Source of the DNA: Pseudopithomyces maydicus
Lineage: Eukaryota; Ascomycota; Dothideomycetes; Pleosporales; Didymosphaeriaceae
Direction of reading: 5' to 3'
DNA: 64,000 nt
Assembly: GCA_026873275.1 (NCBI GenBank)
Contig: JANTUC010000006.1
Location: 682,001 to 746,000, forward strand
Part shown: positions 10,560-23,731 of the stretch, piece after piece
Numbering within the stretch: position 1 is the first letter of the stretch
How the letters are laid out: every line of letters starts with the position of its first letter
Notes under the pieces: generated by a model
Database searches by the model: none
What the model was told of the DNA's origin: nothing
Seen by the model: the letters and a program-made list of their open reading frames with translations, nothing else
Made by a program: the position numbers and the translations under genes

Positions 10560-13500
10560 CTATGGTTTAGCCATGACATCCACATATCTGCCTCCCTTCT
10601 TCTTTCCCTTCGCCGCCCCCTTTCTTGCCTGCGGTGCTCCCAATAAATCATCAATGCTACTCGCCGTGCTCATTCCAGTGCCCGGTCGACTCGGTGGTCC
10701 TGTTGCCAGCGCCGGTCTCTGTAGCACGGGGGTCTCCCTTCAGAATCTGATGGCAAGCCTGGAGTGGAAGCTCTTGAGCCAGGCAGTCCCATGGGAGGAG
10801 GCATACTAGAGCTTCTTGGTATAGGATTACTAGTTGGCGGAACTGGCAGCCCATTCGTGTTTGGAAGCGAACTAGGAGGGCCTGCCGCGCTCTGTGTACT
10901 GACGGCTCTGCTGGGTGGCCCACTGCGTGGTGGAGGTGGCGTGGCTGCAGGTTTTGAGGCCTCCGCCGCACCGCCTTTGGTATTGACCCATTTTTTTAGT
11001 GTCTCGTCGTACTTGAATGCGTTTTCTTCGCCAAGCTTAGCCCTGATGGGTTTGTTAATTGGGGGATTGTTGTCTTTCTTGGCGCCCCCAAACCACCCAC
11101 CAAGCCAACCGCCAGACTTCTTTTGGGCAGCGGCTTCTTTGTCGCGCTTCGCATCCTCTTCTGCGGCCTTGCGGAACGCTTCATCGGCAGCCCGATCCTT
11201 CTCGGCTTTGCTTGGTGTCGATGAAATCGTGAGGGCTGCGGCACGAGCAGCGAGATCATCGTCATCTCCATCATCCATGAATGATTTCTTCGGTTTCAAG
11301 CTTTGCTCGGGATTATCATCTTCATTTGGTTGGTAAGGCTGGTATGAGGATGGTTCATAGGCACTTGTTGGCGGCTGGAAGCCAGATGTTTCGGTTTGTG
11401 AATCTTCGAAACTTGCCGTAGGGGGTTGGAAACCACCATAGGCTGGTGTTGATTCTTGTGCTGCAGCCGCAGGCTGGAAGGTGTTGCTATAGGAAGGCTC
11501 AGATGCATTGTATTCTGATCGGAGAGGAGAATACGAATGCGATTTTGACAGTGATGGCTGGTGTGGACTGAGTTGGGGCTGCGAGGGTTGCGGAGGAGCA
11601 AATGAGCTGGAGAGTTGAGGAGAGGGAATGTATGAGTCGGATACTGCGCGTATGCCCGCATTACCTTCATTGGAATCCAAGGAGGGTCGCCCGTGAGGCT
11701 CATATTTTGACCGATTTGATTCCATGGATGTCCTCGGCGCATATGTGTTTGTTGGCGCATATCTAGAGTTCACAGGGGCAGCGGGAGCAGGTGCAGAAAT
11801 ACCAAAGCCCGAGTATGCACCGTAGAGGTCTGCGCTCGATTGCGCCGGGCTAAGGGCCGGTGTGTTGCCAGCGATTTTTGCAAATGGACCAGCTTCGCCT
11901 ATAGAGTGGCTTGATGCATTGTCTTCGTCATCACCAGCGACGAAATTGGTGAATTTGGAGAAGAGCGAACTCGAAATTGGCTTAGTGAGCCAACTGCCAT
12001 CTTTAGGCGACTGTGACAGTCGCTTTGTGAGATCGTCCAGCATGGTGACAAAGCTGCCATTGTAGTATGGAGACACCCGCGTGGTCGCCTTCATAGATGC
12101 TGCAATAGCATCACAGTAAGCCTGTGCATCAGCGCGGTAGCCGTATTCCGCTAGCTGGTAAGCATGGGCAAGCTTGTAATTTTGTAAATGGGGAATGATG
12201 TAGGATCCCCTTGTGCGGATAGCGATAAACCAAACTCGTATATTTCGGTCAGTAAAACAGAATCCAAATCGACGCCGAGATCCAACGGATTATGTTTCTG
12301 ATCTGACCCGATGAGCACGATGTTGGCCTCGGGATCATCCACTCCGTTGACGTGGGCTTGCGAACGTGCAAATATGAAACAGATATGCGCCGCTTCTACA
12401 CGACCATAGCCGGCAAGAAGTTTGCCGAGAGAGACAAGTGCAGCTGAATCACCCTCACTTCGGTTGTTTAAAACCAGGGAAAGTGTTTCACGCCATTTGT
12501 CCAAACCTTGAAGCGCGTTTTCCGTTTGCCCTGCGCCATCTGTGCTCATCATCTGGAATCCAGCTCGCGCTGATGCTGGGACTAGCTCATCGATGCAATC
12601 ATCATGATTACCAGCAAAAATTTCGTACAGTACTGCCAGAGCTTGGTTGTCGCGTCCCAGTTTCTTCACCTCTTTTTGTACAAACTCCTGTACTACTTGT
12701 TTCCAAACAGTCTTGTTTAACGTTGAAGACAAAAGCATGGCGTGAGCCCACAACCTTTGGTCAACCGCGTGCCATACGGCTTTTTCACGATCGCCTTTCG
12801 TCAGAAGCATTTTCAGTTCTTCCACAGCCTTTGGATCTACTGGATCAGCTTGGACACCAGTAGTGTTGGACCTAGGCCTGCCAACCAATTCAGCTGCAGT
12901 CGTGAATGAACCCTCCACCCCGTCAGATGTGTCAGTGTTGGAGGAGAACATTTTCCGGACAGCGGCCTCCACCGCCGCGTTACCGGTCAACACACCATCA
13001 TTTTCAATGAACACATGCAAAACTTTCCAGAGCAATATTTTTTCGTCGAGGTGTTTCAAGCCATCCGCGCTCATGGATTGATCCAGGCCTGGAGTCTGCT
13101 GGTGCGCTTCAAGAGCAGCAATTCTTTGCGCCAACCATGCTGAAACCTCTTTCTTTTTGTTCTTGGACTTTAATGGACCAGGGAACTTTGCAATATCATC
13201 CGATAGCGGCAGAATTGCTTTGGCATTTTGGATTCGTACCTCACCCGGGCTGCACTTCACCATAGGGGCTGATGCGCCGCCGCCATAGCGAGGTACTTGT
13301 TTCGGGTATGTTGATACAATGGTACCACCTAGACCCCATTTGAAAATGGGATATCCTCTCCAACGCTCAAGTGGATCGGATGCACGTTCATCCGTGGGTG
13401 GTATGCAGTCATACTGGAGTGCAGGTTGGCTACGTGGAGGTATAACATTTATGTTCTGCAGCGCAGAGGTGTCATATGCAGGCTGAAATGGTAACCCAGC

Positions 13501-16125
13501 ACCAGAAATTGAAGGATTCCGGCCGGAAAGGCTATGAGGAGGCAGATTCATGGTCATGGAGGGCGAATCAGCGCGCGGGGGTGCTGATACAGCGGATGGT
13601 GAATCCATCGATTGATACTGTGGTGCGTAGTTGTTCCTCTTCCGTGGCGAGCTTACGGCAGAAGAAGGAGTGCTACGCACTGGGGGTGTCGCTGATCTAG
13701 CTGTCGGTGGTGGTGATGCAATGTGCTGTTGCGGCTGCTCCTCGGTTTCTCTGACACCCTCCAAAGAGCTTCGGGAAGGATCCACTGCGTGTTGTGGTAC
13801 CTGCGATAGCTCTTCGGATCGATGTGGTGCAGCGTGGTAAGCAAGTGGACTAGATGTCCTCGGTAAATAGTTCTGTGAGGGCGGTCGAGGAGGGCCATTA
13901 GGTAGCGAGCCATGTGGTGTTGGAACTGTTCCCTGTGGCGGCGCAGGCGAGTATCTGGTGTTTGCTGCTGGTGCAGATGGAGGGGCAGGAGAGTATCTCA
14001 TGTTAGCCGCAGGTGCCGAAGTACCTGAAGGGGGTGCAGGCGAGTATCGATTCGAAGGGGGCGCTGTGGCAGGCTGAGGCACGGGCAGACTGTTTGTTCG
14101 TACTGGTGCTGTGGGCTGATCTGGAAAGACTGGTAGTCGCTCCGGCTGCTGTAGCTGGGAAATTAAACTATCCGCTTCTAATTTCACCTCGTTTCTCAAA
14201 GAAGACCATGACGCTGTACGCTCCTTGGGGGGAAGCCCATAGGCGGCTGGCTGCTGCGGTGCTCCATGCTGAGGAGTGTATCTTCCGGAAGGTTTCGGTT
14301 TTGAAGTGACAGGCAGCTCAGCGAAAAAGTCGTTCGAAGGCGCTTTAGATGGAGCAGGCTTAGGTGGTGCGTTCGGGGGGAGACCAGTCATCTGGGGCTG
14401 ATAAGAAGGTGGAGACATAGGAGTGGAGGAGGCGAATGCAGTAGAAGCAGGGGGAGGCTGGGCGCCGACATTAGGTATACTGCTTGTACGCGGTGGTGCA
14501 GAAGGTGGTGCAGCAGGCACCGAAGCTGTGCGTGGGGCAGGTCGTTTGCGTGTTGTTACGATATCTTCGGGAAGATCGTACGGCGAATGATAGCCCTCTC
14601 GGGCTTTCGCAGCGAAGCTCTCTGCACTGCTGGGCATCCCGGGGCGAGCTGGGGCTTCTGACACAGTCGACTGTCCATACGAACCATATAGAGCAGCTGG
14701 TGCAGGGACTGAAGCAGTGTGGCTTGGCTGCGGCAGATTGGTGAGCTGGGGAGTAGGCACGGCGTATGTACTTGTGGACGGATTCAGCGTATTCGCGGCT
14801 GCCGGAGCGTATCTACTGGTGGCCGGAACAGCAACGGGCTGGATAGACGGTTGTGAAGTCTCTGTAGGTTCGTCTTCCAGGAAACCTTCGTCGTCGTCTA
14901 ATTCAAAGACTGGCGCATTTTCTTCCGCATCTGGCAAAAAATCATCATCCAGATCCAGATCCCATGCAGAATCACTGGTTGATGGGGGTTCTCCAGATGT
15001 TTGAACCACATGAGCACCTGCACTTCCCTCGATGGATTGCGCTGGTTCTATCGGCTGGCTGGCAACGGTTTGGCCGAAGAAGTCATCACCTCCACCAGTG
15101 CCCCAGTCATCACCACTCTCCCCGACATTCCCTCCTGCTCTTGTATTTTCAATGAAGTCGTCTCCAACGGTCGTACCGCCTGCTTCAGGACGTGGGGTTT
15201 GAAAAGATGACTGCAGGGACGCTTCTGCTTGGTGATCTTGCGGCAGGCTTCCCAGATCGAACACGTCGTCGCCAGAAGTACCCCAATCATCGGAATTGGT
15301 TTGCGCATTGTCTACCAATGGGACATTTTCGCTTTCGGCTACTGCCTGCTCCAACAAGGAAGTCTCCCCCTGATGCTCGTAATTGTCCTCAGGGTGCTCT
15401 TCTTCTGACGACTGTTGCTCGGACTCATCTTCAGATTCATCTTCAGAAGCATCGTCTGACTCGTTAGCCGTGACAGCTGGTGCACTCGCTGCGACTGTCG
15501 GTTTCTCCTGCACTGGAGGCGTGACGGCTGGTGCTGCTGGTGCAGGCACAGATGCAGGTGCAGGGAGAGCATTGGCTCTGGTGCGGTCCTCAGCATCCTC
15601 GTCCTCCTCGTCATCATCCTCGTCCTCGTCCTCTTCTTCCTCGTCCTCCTCTTCCTCCTCTTCCTCTTCTTCCTCCTCTTCATTGTCACCATCTTCTTCT
15701 TCTTCGTCATCCTCGTCTTCCTCCTCTTTTACCCCCTCCCCCTTGTCCTCCTCATCGTCATCCTCATCGTCATCCTCATCGTCATCCTCATCGTCTTCCC
15801 CTTCCTCTTCCTCTTCCTCTTCGCTAGACTCGAGGTGTGGCGGCGGGACGCCATTGCTCGAGGGGACAGACGTGGCGGACGGGACGGGTATGGGCGGCAC
15901 ATCGTCCTCGGAATCGTCGTCATCCAGGGCAGGTTTCGACTGGGGAATGATTTGCGGAGAGGGCTGCAGGCTATGGGAGATGTCCTGGGGGGTGATTTGC
16001 GGAGAAGGCTGCAGGCTGTGGGAGGGGTCCTGGGAGTCTTTGGTGTCGGGGCGCAAGGCGGGATTCCATGAGGGTGTTGAGGCGCCTTGGTAGGCGTAGG
16101 AGAAGTTCGGGGCGTCGTCTTCCAT
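10560..16125 (-). CDS. SEC16: COPII coat assembly scaffold Sec16, frame broken twice
   Basis: A peripheral ER exit-site scaffold that organises Sec23/24 and Sec13/31 for COPII budding. The start ATG is at 16125; the natural end is the TAG at 10562-10560 after a lysine-rich tail (GGRYVDVMAKP). The N-terminal half is disordered and proline/serine-rich with a very acidic Glu/Asp tract (about residues 100-180). The Sec16 central conserved region follows (YPIFKWGLGGTIVSTYPKQ), then the helical ACE1-type domain (ILLWKVLHVF...EIYEFGLSLS...HLQNYKLAHAYQLAE). The long frame stops early at 12151, and homology resumes in another frame. A single extra base in one of two four-base runs (12190-12193 or 12207-12210) would reconnect them. 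A second such break lies at the five-G run 10728-10732, before the C-terminal tail. Neither site has usable intron borders. Expected length is about 1,850 aa. The gene is essential in yeast, so sequence error is more likely than decay. Confidence 0.85.
15595..15830. repeat. Low-complexity Glu/Asp-codon tract in SEC16, with a 12-bp tandem repeat
   Basis: Nearly pure GAG/GAA/GAT/GAC codons on the minus strand encode the acidic region of Sec16. Within it, about 15749-15795 is a tandem array of the 12-bp unit CCTCATCGTCAT (plus strand). On the plus strand the same DNA gives artefactual serine-rich open frames. Confidence 0.85.
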
Positions 16126-16752
16126 TATGCGGGATCGGAGCTAAGGCGCTCGATAAAGGTGCAAAAAGGGTATATGCAAGTACTGGGCGCGAGCATCAGC
16201 GTGGGCAATTCCCCTTTCCGCGGCGCGTGGTGTCGTACCTGTACAACGAAAGAAGAAGAGAAAGGCGAGCGGAAGCTAGGTGCAGCGGGACAGTCGCAGG
16301 GCTACGAAGAGGACACGATGCACGGCTGCATGGTCAGCGGTGCCGGTGGGTGTGTGTATGTGTACTATACAATGCTTGTCGTGAATCTATGGCGCGGAGG
16401 AGGCGGAGAGGCCATGTGTTCGTCCCTGACGCTGTGGCTGGAGCTGTGGCGTCTGCAGCATGCATCACAGCCAGCACTGCTGCTGCTGCACTGGAGCTGG
16501 AATCCATCTGGTCTGTTGCCTGCATCCTGCCTGCGCAGACACCAGCGACGCTCCGCCTTTTTGTTCTTTTTCTTTTCAGCACATGCACACGCCCGCACCC
16601 TGTGTCCGTGCCGGTATTTGTGTGTGTGCGTGTGTGTGTGCACTGCCGCCCGACGTGTCGCATCATCCCCGAGGCGCAGGCCCATAAAGCAGGCGGACCC
16701 CCGATCTCGACCGCCTCTCCATTGCCTCTCGACCCGCGTCCCCCCATGAACC
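16126..16752. promoter_or_regulatory. Shared divergent promoter region of SEC16 and NEO1
   Basis: A 627-bp head-to-head intergenic region. It holds a TG/TGTGCG dinucleotide-type tract at about 16617-16643 and C-rich leader sequence before the ATPase start. Open frames crossing it are low-complexity and are not supported as genes. Confidence 0.65.
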
Positions 16753-16802
16753 ATGGCTGCTCCTCACCAGTACCACCAACCGAACGCCCCGGACGACGAT
16801 GA
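16746..16802 (+). promoter_or_regulatory. Overlapping upstream ORF at the NEO1 start
   Basis: ATG at 16746 precedes the main ATG at 16753 in another frame and stops at TGA 16800-16802. If the leader includes it, scanning ribosomes would meet it first. Its context (CCCCCATGA) is weaker than that of the main start (AACCATGG). Confidence 0.4.
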
Positions 16803-19800
16803 TCTCGACTCGGACCTCGAGCTCGGCCTGGACGAGCTCGATCCGCTGGCCGGCAGGTCCACGTCGGCGTCTCCTGCGCCCACGAAGCCATACCATGAAC
16901 TAGGCGCCAGAATACCACTGCGGAACCTCCGCGTCGGCCGTCTGCGAGCCAACCGCCCGCCGCCCGTCCAAGACGACAGCACACACTCGGACGGCAGCTT
17001 CGGCCAGTCGGGCGACGAGGACCAGGCCCTGCTCCTACCACGCAACGATGACCGCCCCAGGAAACCAAGCGCTCTGTCGCGTCTCCACCAGACCGTCCGT
17101 CTCCCCAGCTTCCTCTCCACCGACCGCTCCGACCGCCAGCCCATACAGCTCGACGATGAAGCCGAAGAAGAGCACGATCCCAGCACCCAGCGGACCATCG
17201 CCGTCGGCCAGCCCACCACTCAACGCTTCCCCGCAAACGCCGTCTCCAACGCAAAATACACGCCCTGGAGCTTCCTTCCACGCACCCTTTATAACGAGTT
17301 CTCTTTCTTCATCAACATGTACTTTTTGCTCGTCGCCCTGTCACAATTTATACCCCCTTTGAAGATTGGCTACTTCTCTACCTACATCGTGCCCTTGGCC
17401 TTTGTGTTGACTGTCACCCTGGGGAAGGAGGCCTTCGACGACATCGCCCGACGCCGTAGGGACCACGAGGCAAATTCGGAGCCCTATACTGTCTTGAGAT
17501 TTGAGGACAACGTCGTCGGAAGCGGCCTTGCGCCTGGGCCCAAGTCGACCAAGAAGCGCAAACTCCGCAAGAACCGAAGCCGAGCGACCGATATCGAAGA
17601 CGAGGAGGAGCAGATAGCTACTTCCAAGGGCTTGGCAACTGCAAGGTAAGTCAACATGGTCCCATCTCGACGGGAACTGACAGGACCTGTAGCTACTGGG
17701 AACTCACCAAGCCCTCGCGGAGCCTGAAGGTCGGTGACGTGGTCAAACTAGGGAAAGACCAGCGCGTACCCGCCGACATGATCGTTTTGAAAAGCTATTC
17801 GGCCGAAGCGACTGCAGATATGTCCGGTCACGCATCAGATGCTGGCTCATCTGGCGAGGCCTTTATCCGCACAGATCAGCTCGATGGAGAGACAGATTGG
17901 AAGCTGCGTCTTACTTCACCACTTACCCAGAACCTGGATGTTGCAGAGTACACTAGATTAAGAGTCACGGCGGGCAAACCAGATAAGAAAGTGAACGAGT
18001 TCTATGGAACAATAGAGCTACAACCGAGGAAGCAACGCCAGTATGACCCTCACGATGAGGTTTCACCTCCAACCCATGAATCACAATCCTCGCCTCTGGG
18101 CATCGACAACACCATCTGGGCCAATACAGTGCTTGCCTCGAGCTGCAATGTCCTGGCCGTGGTTGTGTATACCGGGCCACAGACTCGCCAAGCCCTTTCC
18201 ACATCAGCCTCTCGATCAAAAACCGGTCTTCTAGAGCTAGAGATCAATGCTCTCACCAAGTTTCTTTGTATTTTCACCCTCTCTCTGTCATTTGTCCTCG
18301 TGGCTCTCAATCGATTCCAAGACATTGCCGGCCAGAAATGGTACGTATCAATGATGCGGTTCCTAATCCTTTTCTCGACCATTGTCCCCGTCGGCTTGCG
18401 TGTCAATCTTGATATGGGCAAGTCAGTCTATGCGTGGTTCATTGAGCACGACAAGAGTATTCAAGGGACGGTAGTACGGACGAGCACAATTCCAGAAGAT
18501 CTTGGAAGAGTGGAATACCTGCTCAGTGACAAGACAGGGACATTGACCCAAAATGGTAAGCCTACCTCTCCTCCTCAACAAGATTCACTGCTTACTTAAA
18601 ACAGAGATGGAGATGAAAAAAATACATGTTGGAACGGTGTCCTACGCCAACGAAGCCATGGATGAAGTCGCCACTTATGTTCATCAAAGTTTCTCAACCC
18701 CTTCAGGCGAAGCACCGTCTTTCGTGACGCCTTCGTCTACCTATATCGCCCCACTCACATCGGCAACACGAACGCGCCGCGAAATTGGCTCACGAGTCCG
18801 TGATGTTGTACTCGCTCTAGCACTTTGCCATAATGTCACCCCTATCTCGGAAGAAGAAAATGGACAGTTGGTCACCAGTTACCAAGCCTCATCTCCTGAT
18901 GAAATTGCTATCATCCGATGGACAGAAATGGTAGGACTACGTCTCGTACAGCGTGATCGCGAATCGATGACACTTCAGTCTTGCGATAGCAGTAATAATG
19001 TTGTTCGGGTCCGTATCCTGAACGTATTCCCTTTTACTTCCGAGAGCAAAAGAATGGGCATCGTGGTCAAGTTTTTCCACGGTCCGATTGATGCGCCAAC
19101 AGACGAAGATGGCGATATTTGGTTTTATCAAAAGGGTGCAGATACGGTCATGACCTCTATTGTAGCCGCAAATGATTGGCTCGACGAAGAGACTGCCAAT
19201 ATGGCGCGTGAAGGTCTTCGAACACTTGTCGTAGGCCGCAAGAAGCTCTCAACACAAGACTACAAAGATTTTTCAAGCAAGCATGCACAAGCGTCTCTGG
19301 CATTACAGAACCGTGACAGTGCCGTTGCAGAGGTAGTCAAGGATTTCCTTGAGCATGACCTCGAACTACTCGGCGTTACTGGTGTAGAAGACAAGTTGCA
19401 AAAGGATGTCAAGCCATCCTTAGAGCTGCTTCGCAATGCTGGAATCAAGATCTGGATGTTGACTGGAGACAAGGTGGAGACTGCACGTTGTGTTGCTGTG
19501 AGTTCGAAACTTGTCGCAAGGGGACAGTATGTGCATACTATTGCAAAAAGTGCGTTCCGTCGTATACACCACTCTTCCACTTTGACGCAAGGCTGACGTA
19601 GAACAGTGAAACGCAAGGAGCTCGCCCATTCATCCCTTGATTTTCTCCGCGGCAAAACCGACGCGTGTCTCCTCATTGACGGCGAATCCCTCGCCCTCAT
19701 GCTAACTCACTATCGCCAAGAATTCATCTCCATAGCAGTGCAACTCCCCGCCGTGGTAGCTTGTCGGTGCTCTCCAACGCAAAAAGCCGATGTTGCATAC

Positions 19801-20655
19801 CTCATCCGTGACTATACCAAGAAACGGGTGTGCTGTATCGGCGATGGCGGGAACGACGTGTCCATGATCCAAGCAGCTGATGTTGGCGTCGGTATCGTAG
19901 GCAAGGAAGGCAAGCAGGCCTCTCTTGCCGCAGATTTCTCAATCGAACAGTTTTGCTACCTTGTGAAACTGCTCGTTTGGCATGGGCGAAATAGCTACAA
20001 GCGCAGCGCCAAATTATCGCAGTTTGTTATTCACCGAGGGCTTATCATAAGTATCTGCCAGACGGTGTACTCGCTTGCGAGCTCTTTCGAACCCAATGCG
20101 CTCTATCGCGACTGGCTCCTTGTTGGCTACTCGACCGTGTACACTATGGCGCCAGTTTTCAGTCTGGTCCTAGATCGGGACGTCGACGAGAGCGTTGCCA
20201 ACCTCTACCCTGAACTATACGCTGAGCTCAAGCTCGGTCGTTCCCTTTCCACAAAATCGTTTCTCATCTGGGTTGCTGTCTCCATATATCAAGGGTCGCT
20301 CATTCAAGGTTTATCACAGCTACTCGTCGGCGTCGGCGAGTCCAACAGTGCAATTTTCAGCAAGATGGTCGCGGTGTCCTTTTCGGTGCTGGTGGTGAAT
20401 GAGCTGGTCATGGTTGGTATGGAAGTCACAACGTGGCATTGGATAATGATGGCAAGCATCTTTGGAACTGCTGGTATATACTTCGGCAGCGTCCCTTTCC
20501 TGGGCGAGTACTTTGACCTGGCGTTTGTCAGTAGCTTGGGGTTCTGGTGGCGATTCGCAGTCATTGCAGCCATCTCCTTGATACCTCCGTACCTGGCGAA
20601 AATAATAGGGAGAACGATAAAACCTCCGAGTTATCGCAAGGTGCAAGGTGTCTAA
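16753..20655 (+). CDS. NEO1: P4-type phospholipid flippase, NEO1 family
   Basis: A P4-ATPase expected to translocate aminophospholipids in Golgi/endosomal membranes. Four exons, 16753-17645, 17693-18555, 18605-19549 and 19607-20655, splice in phase through GT-AG introns of 47, 49 and 57 bp to give 1,249 aa. The actuator motif DGETDWKLRL is present. The phosphorylation motif DKTGTLTQN (Asp577) is split from the next exon by intron 2 and continues EMEMKKIHVGTVSYA, characteristic of the NEO1/ATP9 branch rather than Drs2/Dnf. LTGDKVETA and GDGGNDVSM (about residue 982) complete the catalytic set, and about ten membrane segments flank them. The N-terminus is a long acidic, disordered tail. An ATG at 16746, seven bases upstream and out of frame, starts an 18-codon overlapping uORF. 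Confidence 0.92.
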
Positions 20656-23600
20656 GGTTCGATAATAATCCAATATCAATTTCACTACACCATGTTCTAT
20701 CAATACTCACGGCCACGCCAGCAATTGACACAGGTTGGTGCGGTCCTACGTTTGACAAGTGCGGAACAGCTCCGCCCCAGCTTCAATGCGTTTCAAGTCC
20801 ATACGTATCGCACGGGGTGACGTATTACCTGAACAGCGTAAAAGAGTATCGCCACTGCTCGCTCCGAATCCCAAGGTATATATTCCTCTTGCGCTATATT
20901 TGCACTTTTGTTCATTGTGCGTACGCGTGCCTTCCTACTATGTCTGTTCTAGTTCACTGTATTAGGTTTTTTCCATTAAGGTTCCATATCGTCAATGTTA
21001 GATGATGATGATTTTCAAAAACCTTGTGCAACTTTTTAGGACATTGGATACTTCAGAGTCTAAAGCACGTTCTAACCTAAACATCTGCAGGGGTGTATAT
21101 GAATGCATATCGTACAACACGTACGTACAGCAAAACCTAGAGCCCCCGCAAGGCTATACGAATAAGCTTCCTTCGGTACCAGGACATACACTTATCCCAC
21201 TCTAGCTACTTCAGTAAACTATTGCGAGTCAATCCGTCGGTTATCCTAGGGTTAATTCTTCTCAGCTGACTTGGCTCCGCTGCACATACTACTCATACGT
21301 CGGATGCCTATACCGTTCCCAATGATGATCATACGGAATTGTTTACACGTTCGCTAGAAAGAAGAGCCGCGTGTATTCACCCACCGGGATTGACCGGGAG
21401 CCCAGAAACACCGTCGGATCTGTCCGATCCCCCGTTTTAGCTACTATGACGCTTCGTACAATCGATGCTCCGAATAACGGCTGCGGCTAACACCCCTTGG
21501 AAAAACGATCGTGTGCGACCCTGTTGCGGAATGAGCTCCGCTCGCAACGGTCATTGGACAAGAAGGAAGGAGTGGGTAAACGGTGGATAGGCACAGGTCG
21601 AGAGTGCAGGACTCGTCTGCAAGATCATAGGGTCGGCACAGCAAGGCCGACAAGGCCAGTGGTATGGTGCGGAGAGGAGAGCGTAGGAGAAGTCAGCACT
21701 TGGCAGAAAGCTTATTGGAACTCCGCAGCAGCGAGTAATAAAAGAGCGTTAGGTGTACGCTCAGCCAGGACTGGAACGATCGTGGCGGCCCGGACTGTCA
21801 ATCACGACAAGATAGATCCAGCAACTAGTCTCGCAGTCGTTTGGCTATGCTCCTTTCGATCGTGTCCATGCGAGTACGATTATCTCGGATGTTCGCCATT
21901 CGATGATCAGGGCTAGAGTGGGTTGCGCAAGCTCTGCCTGGGAGGAGATTGACCATGCAAGCCACGCAGGCTAGTGGCGATACGTGCGTACGATGGCTGC
22001 GGCAATAATGAAGTGCGAGCGAGGCTGGAAGCTCGCCATGAATGTTTCAAAGCGCCCCGTATAGCAATGCTATAATAAGACAAAACGGCTCCATGTTCAC
22101 ATGCGAACGGTCAGGGGTCCCACTGTTGCTCGAAGGATTCCCTCGACCATTGCAAGCGATAGAGAAAGGCCGAGGAGATCAAGAGATGTGCAATGGAGGC
22201 CTCTGCGGGAGGACTTGGGAAAACTGGGACCGTTGAAATCCGTGTATGCAGTTGAGCAGCGTGCAGGGCGCAGGGCGTCACGACAAGGGTAGGAAAGAAT
22301 CGGAAACGTCCAACGGCAATGATGCCATGCGCTTCGATGCACGACCGCTGAGGCGAGGGGACAGGGTCAAGCGACTAGGTAGGTATGGCACAAGATGCAG
22401 CATCGCGGCGTCTCTTGGGCACAGGTGCGGGGGTCAGAGATGGTGTGGTGCGCAAGCAAGAGCGATTGGTCGGGTTGCCAGCGCCCCTGGACGCAGCGTC
22501 TTCCTCCGCTTCAGTCTGTGCAGATGCCTCAGACGGCATATGGGCACCATTTGTGGACTGCCCGTCCTGCCCACAGGCACCGCTGATCGCAAACAGGTGG
22601 GTCCAAAGCTTTTGCAATAGATATGGTTTCTACGTGCGCAGCGGTCAGTTCTAGTGAATCTGGTTTCGTAGTCTGCCCTGAACCAAACTCCCAAGTTTTG
22701 CGTTATGCAGGAGGGCGGTGCGTACTCCAATGCACAATAAATCCAATCACCGCACGGAGTAGGCACGGAATGGTGCTGGCTCTTGGCGTATAGAGAGGGA
22801 TCTGAAGTAACAGTACTCACTTCCCCGCTTCTAGGCCTGTTTGCACTCTCGTCCCACCAATTAGGACAGGTCTACTATCCAATACTTCCCGTCAGACCGA
22901 TTGCAGTGACAGAAAGAACGGCTGCGAGCGGTGTGCGAATCAATCGATCAGTGTGTGGGACAGCAGTGAGCTACGCTAGATGGCTTCTACGGCTGCAAGA
23001 CTGAAGGATCCGGGGGAAGGCTATCTATTCCGAGTAGTGCTCACAAGTTCAATCTCCATACCGATGAAACTCGACCAGACCGCGAATGATTTGATTCATT
23101 GTGGATCCAGCGTGAAGGAATATTGGAAGCCGCCCTAACCATTCCATGTTACGTAGCGGCCGGGGGATCGACTGAAGGGTTGTTACCAACCTGGACAAGC
23201 TTGAACCATGGAGAGCACTGAACTATGATTATATTTTGTATGACGCCTTTGCTATTCGACAACGATCGCTCCCCGAGACGGCATATGGAAGCAACTCGTC
23301 GACGGCCGACTACGGTACGATGCAACGCACTACTGCCCATGCAGCTGGGGAGATACGGCGCAAGAGAAGCAAGCATCCGATCCCGAGAGGCCGGTGGCAT
23401 GGTCGTTCTGGAAATGTCTGCAAGGGCGCGTGGAAGTCAAGAGAGCGGACAGATACACGGTCCCCCTATGAGGCAGGTGATGATGAACAATATGTTGCTG
23501 CGTATGGTCGATGCGCGATTAATTCGGCCCGTGTGTACGGGGACAGGTGTCCTTGGTTGGTACTAGAGGGTTTAGAGGACATTGAACTGGCCACGTTCGT

Positions 23601-23702
23601 GGTGTAGTTACAAAGCGAGGCATTGGGTGGACAAGGCGAGCGATGGTCTACTTATCCACCTACGGACGAACAATGCACGCAGCGTCGGCGTGGCATGATT
23701 TT

Positions 23703-23731
23703 GGACAGGCAGGACAGGCAGGACAGGCATG
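23703..23731. repeat. Minisatellite, 9-bp unit GGACAGGCA, three copies
   Basis: Three consecutive copies of a nonamer of the form GGACAGGCA. Similar scattered GGCAGG words occur through 23900-24060. Confidence 0.7.

Noticed and set aside
15383..16093. Serine-rich open frame on the plus strand
   Set aside because: Antisense to the acidic GAG/GAT tract of SEC16; the composition is an artefact.
16334..17281. 315-codon minus-strand frame over the NEO1 5' end
   Set aside because: Antisense to the well-supported ATPase exon and the divergent promoter; Arg/Trp/Gly-rich without motifs.
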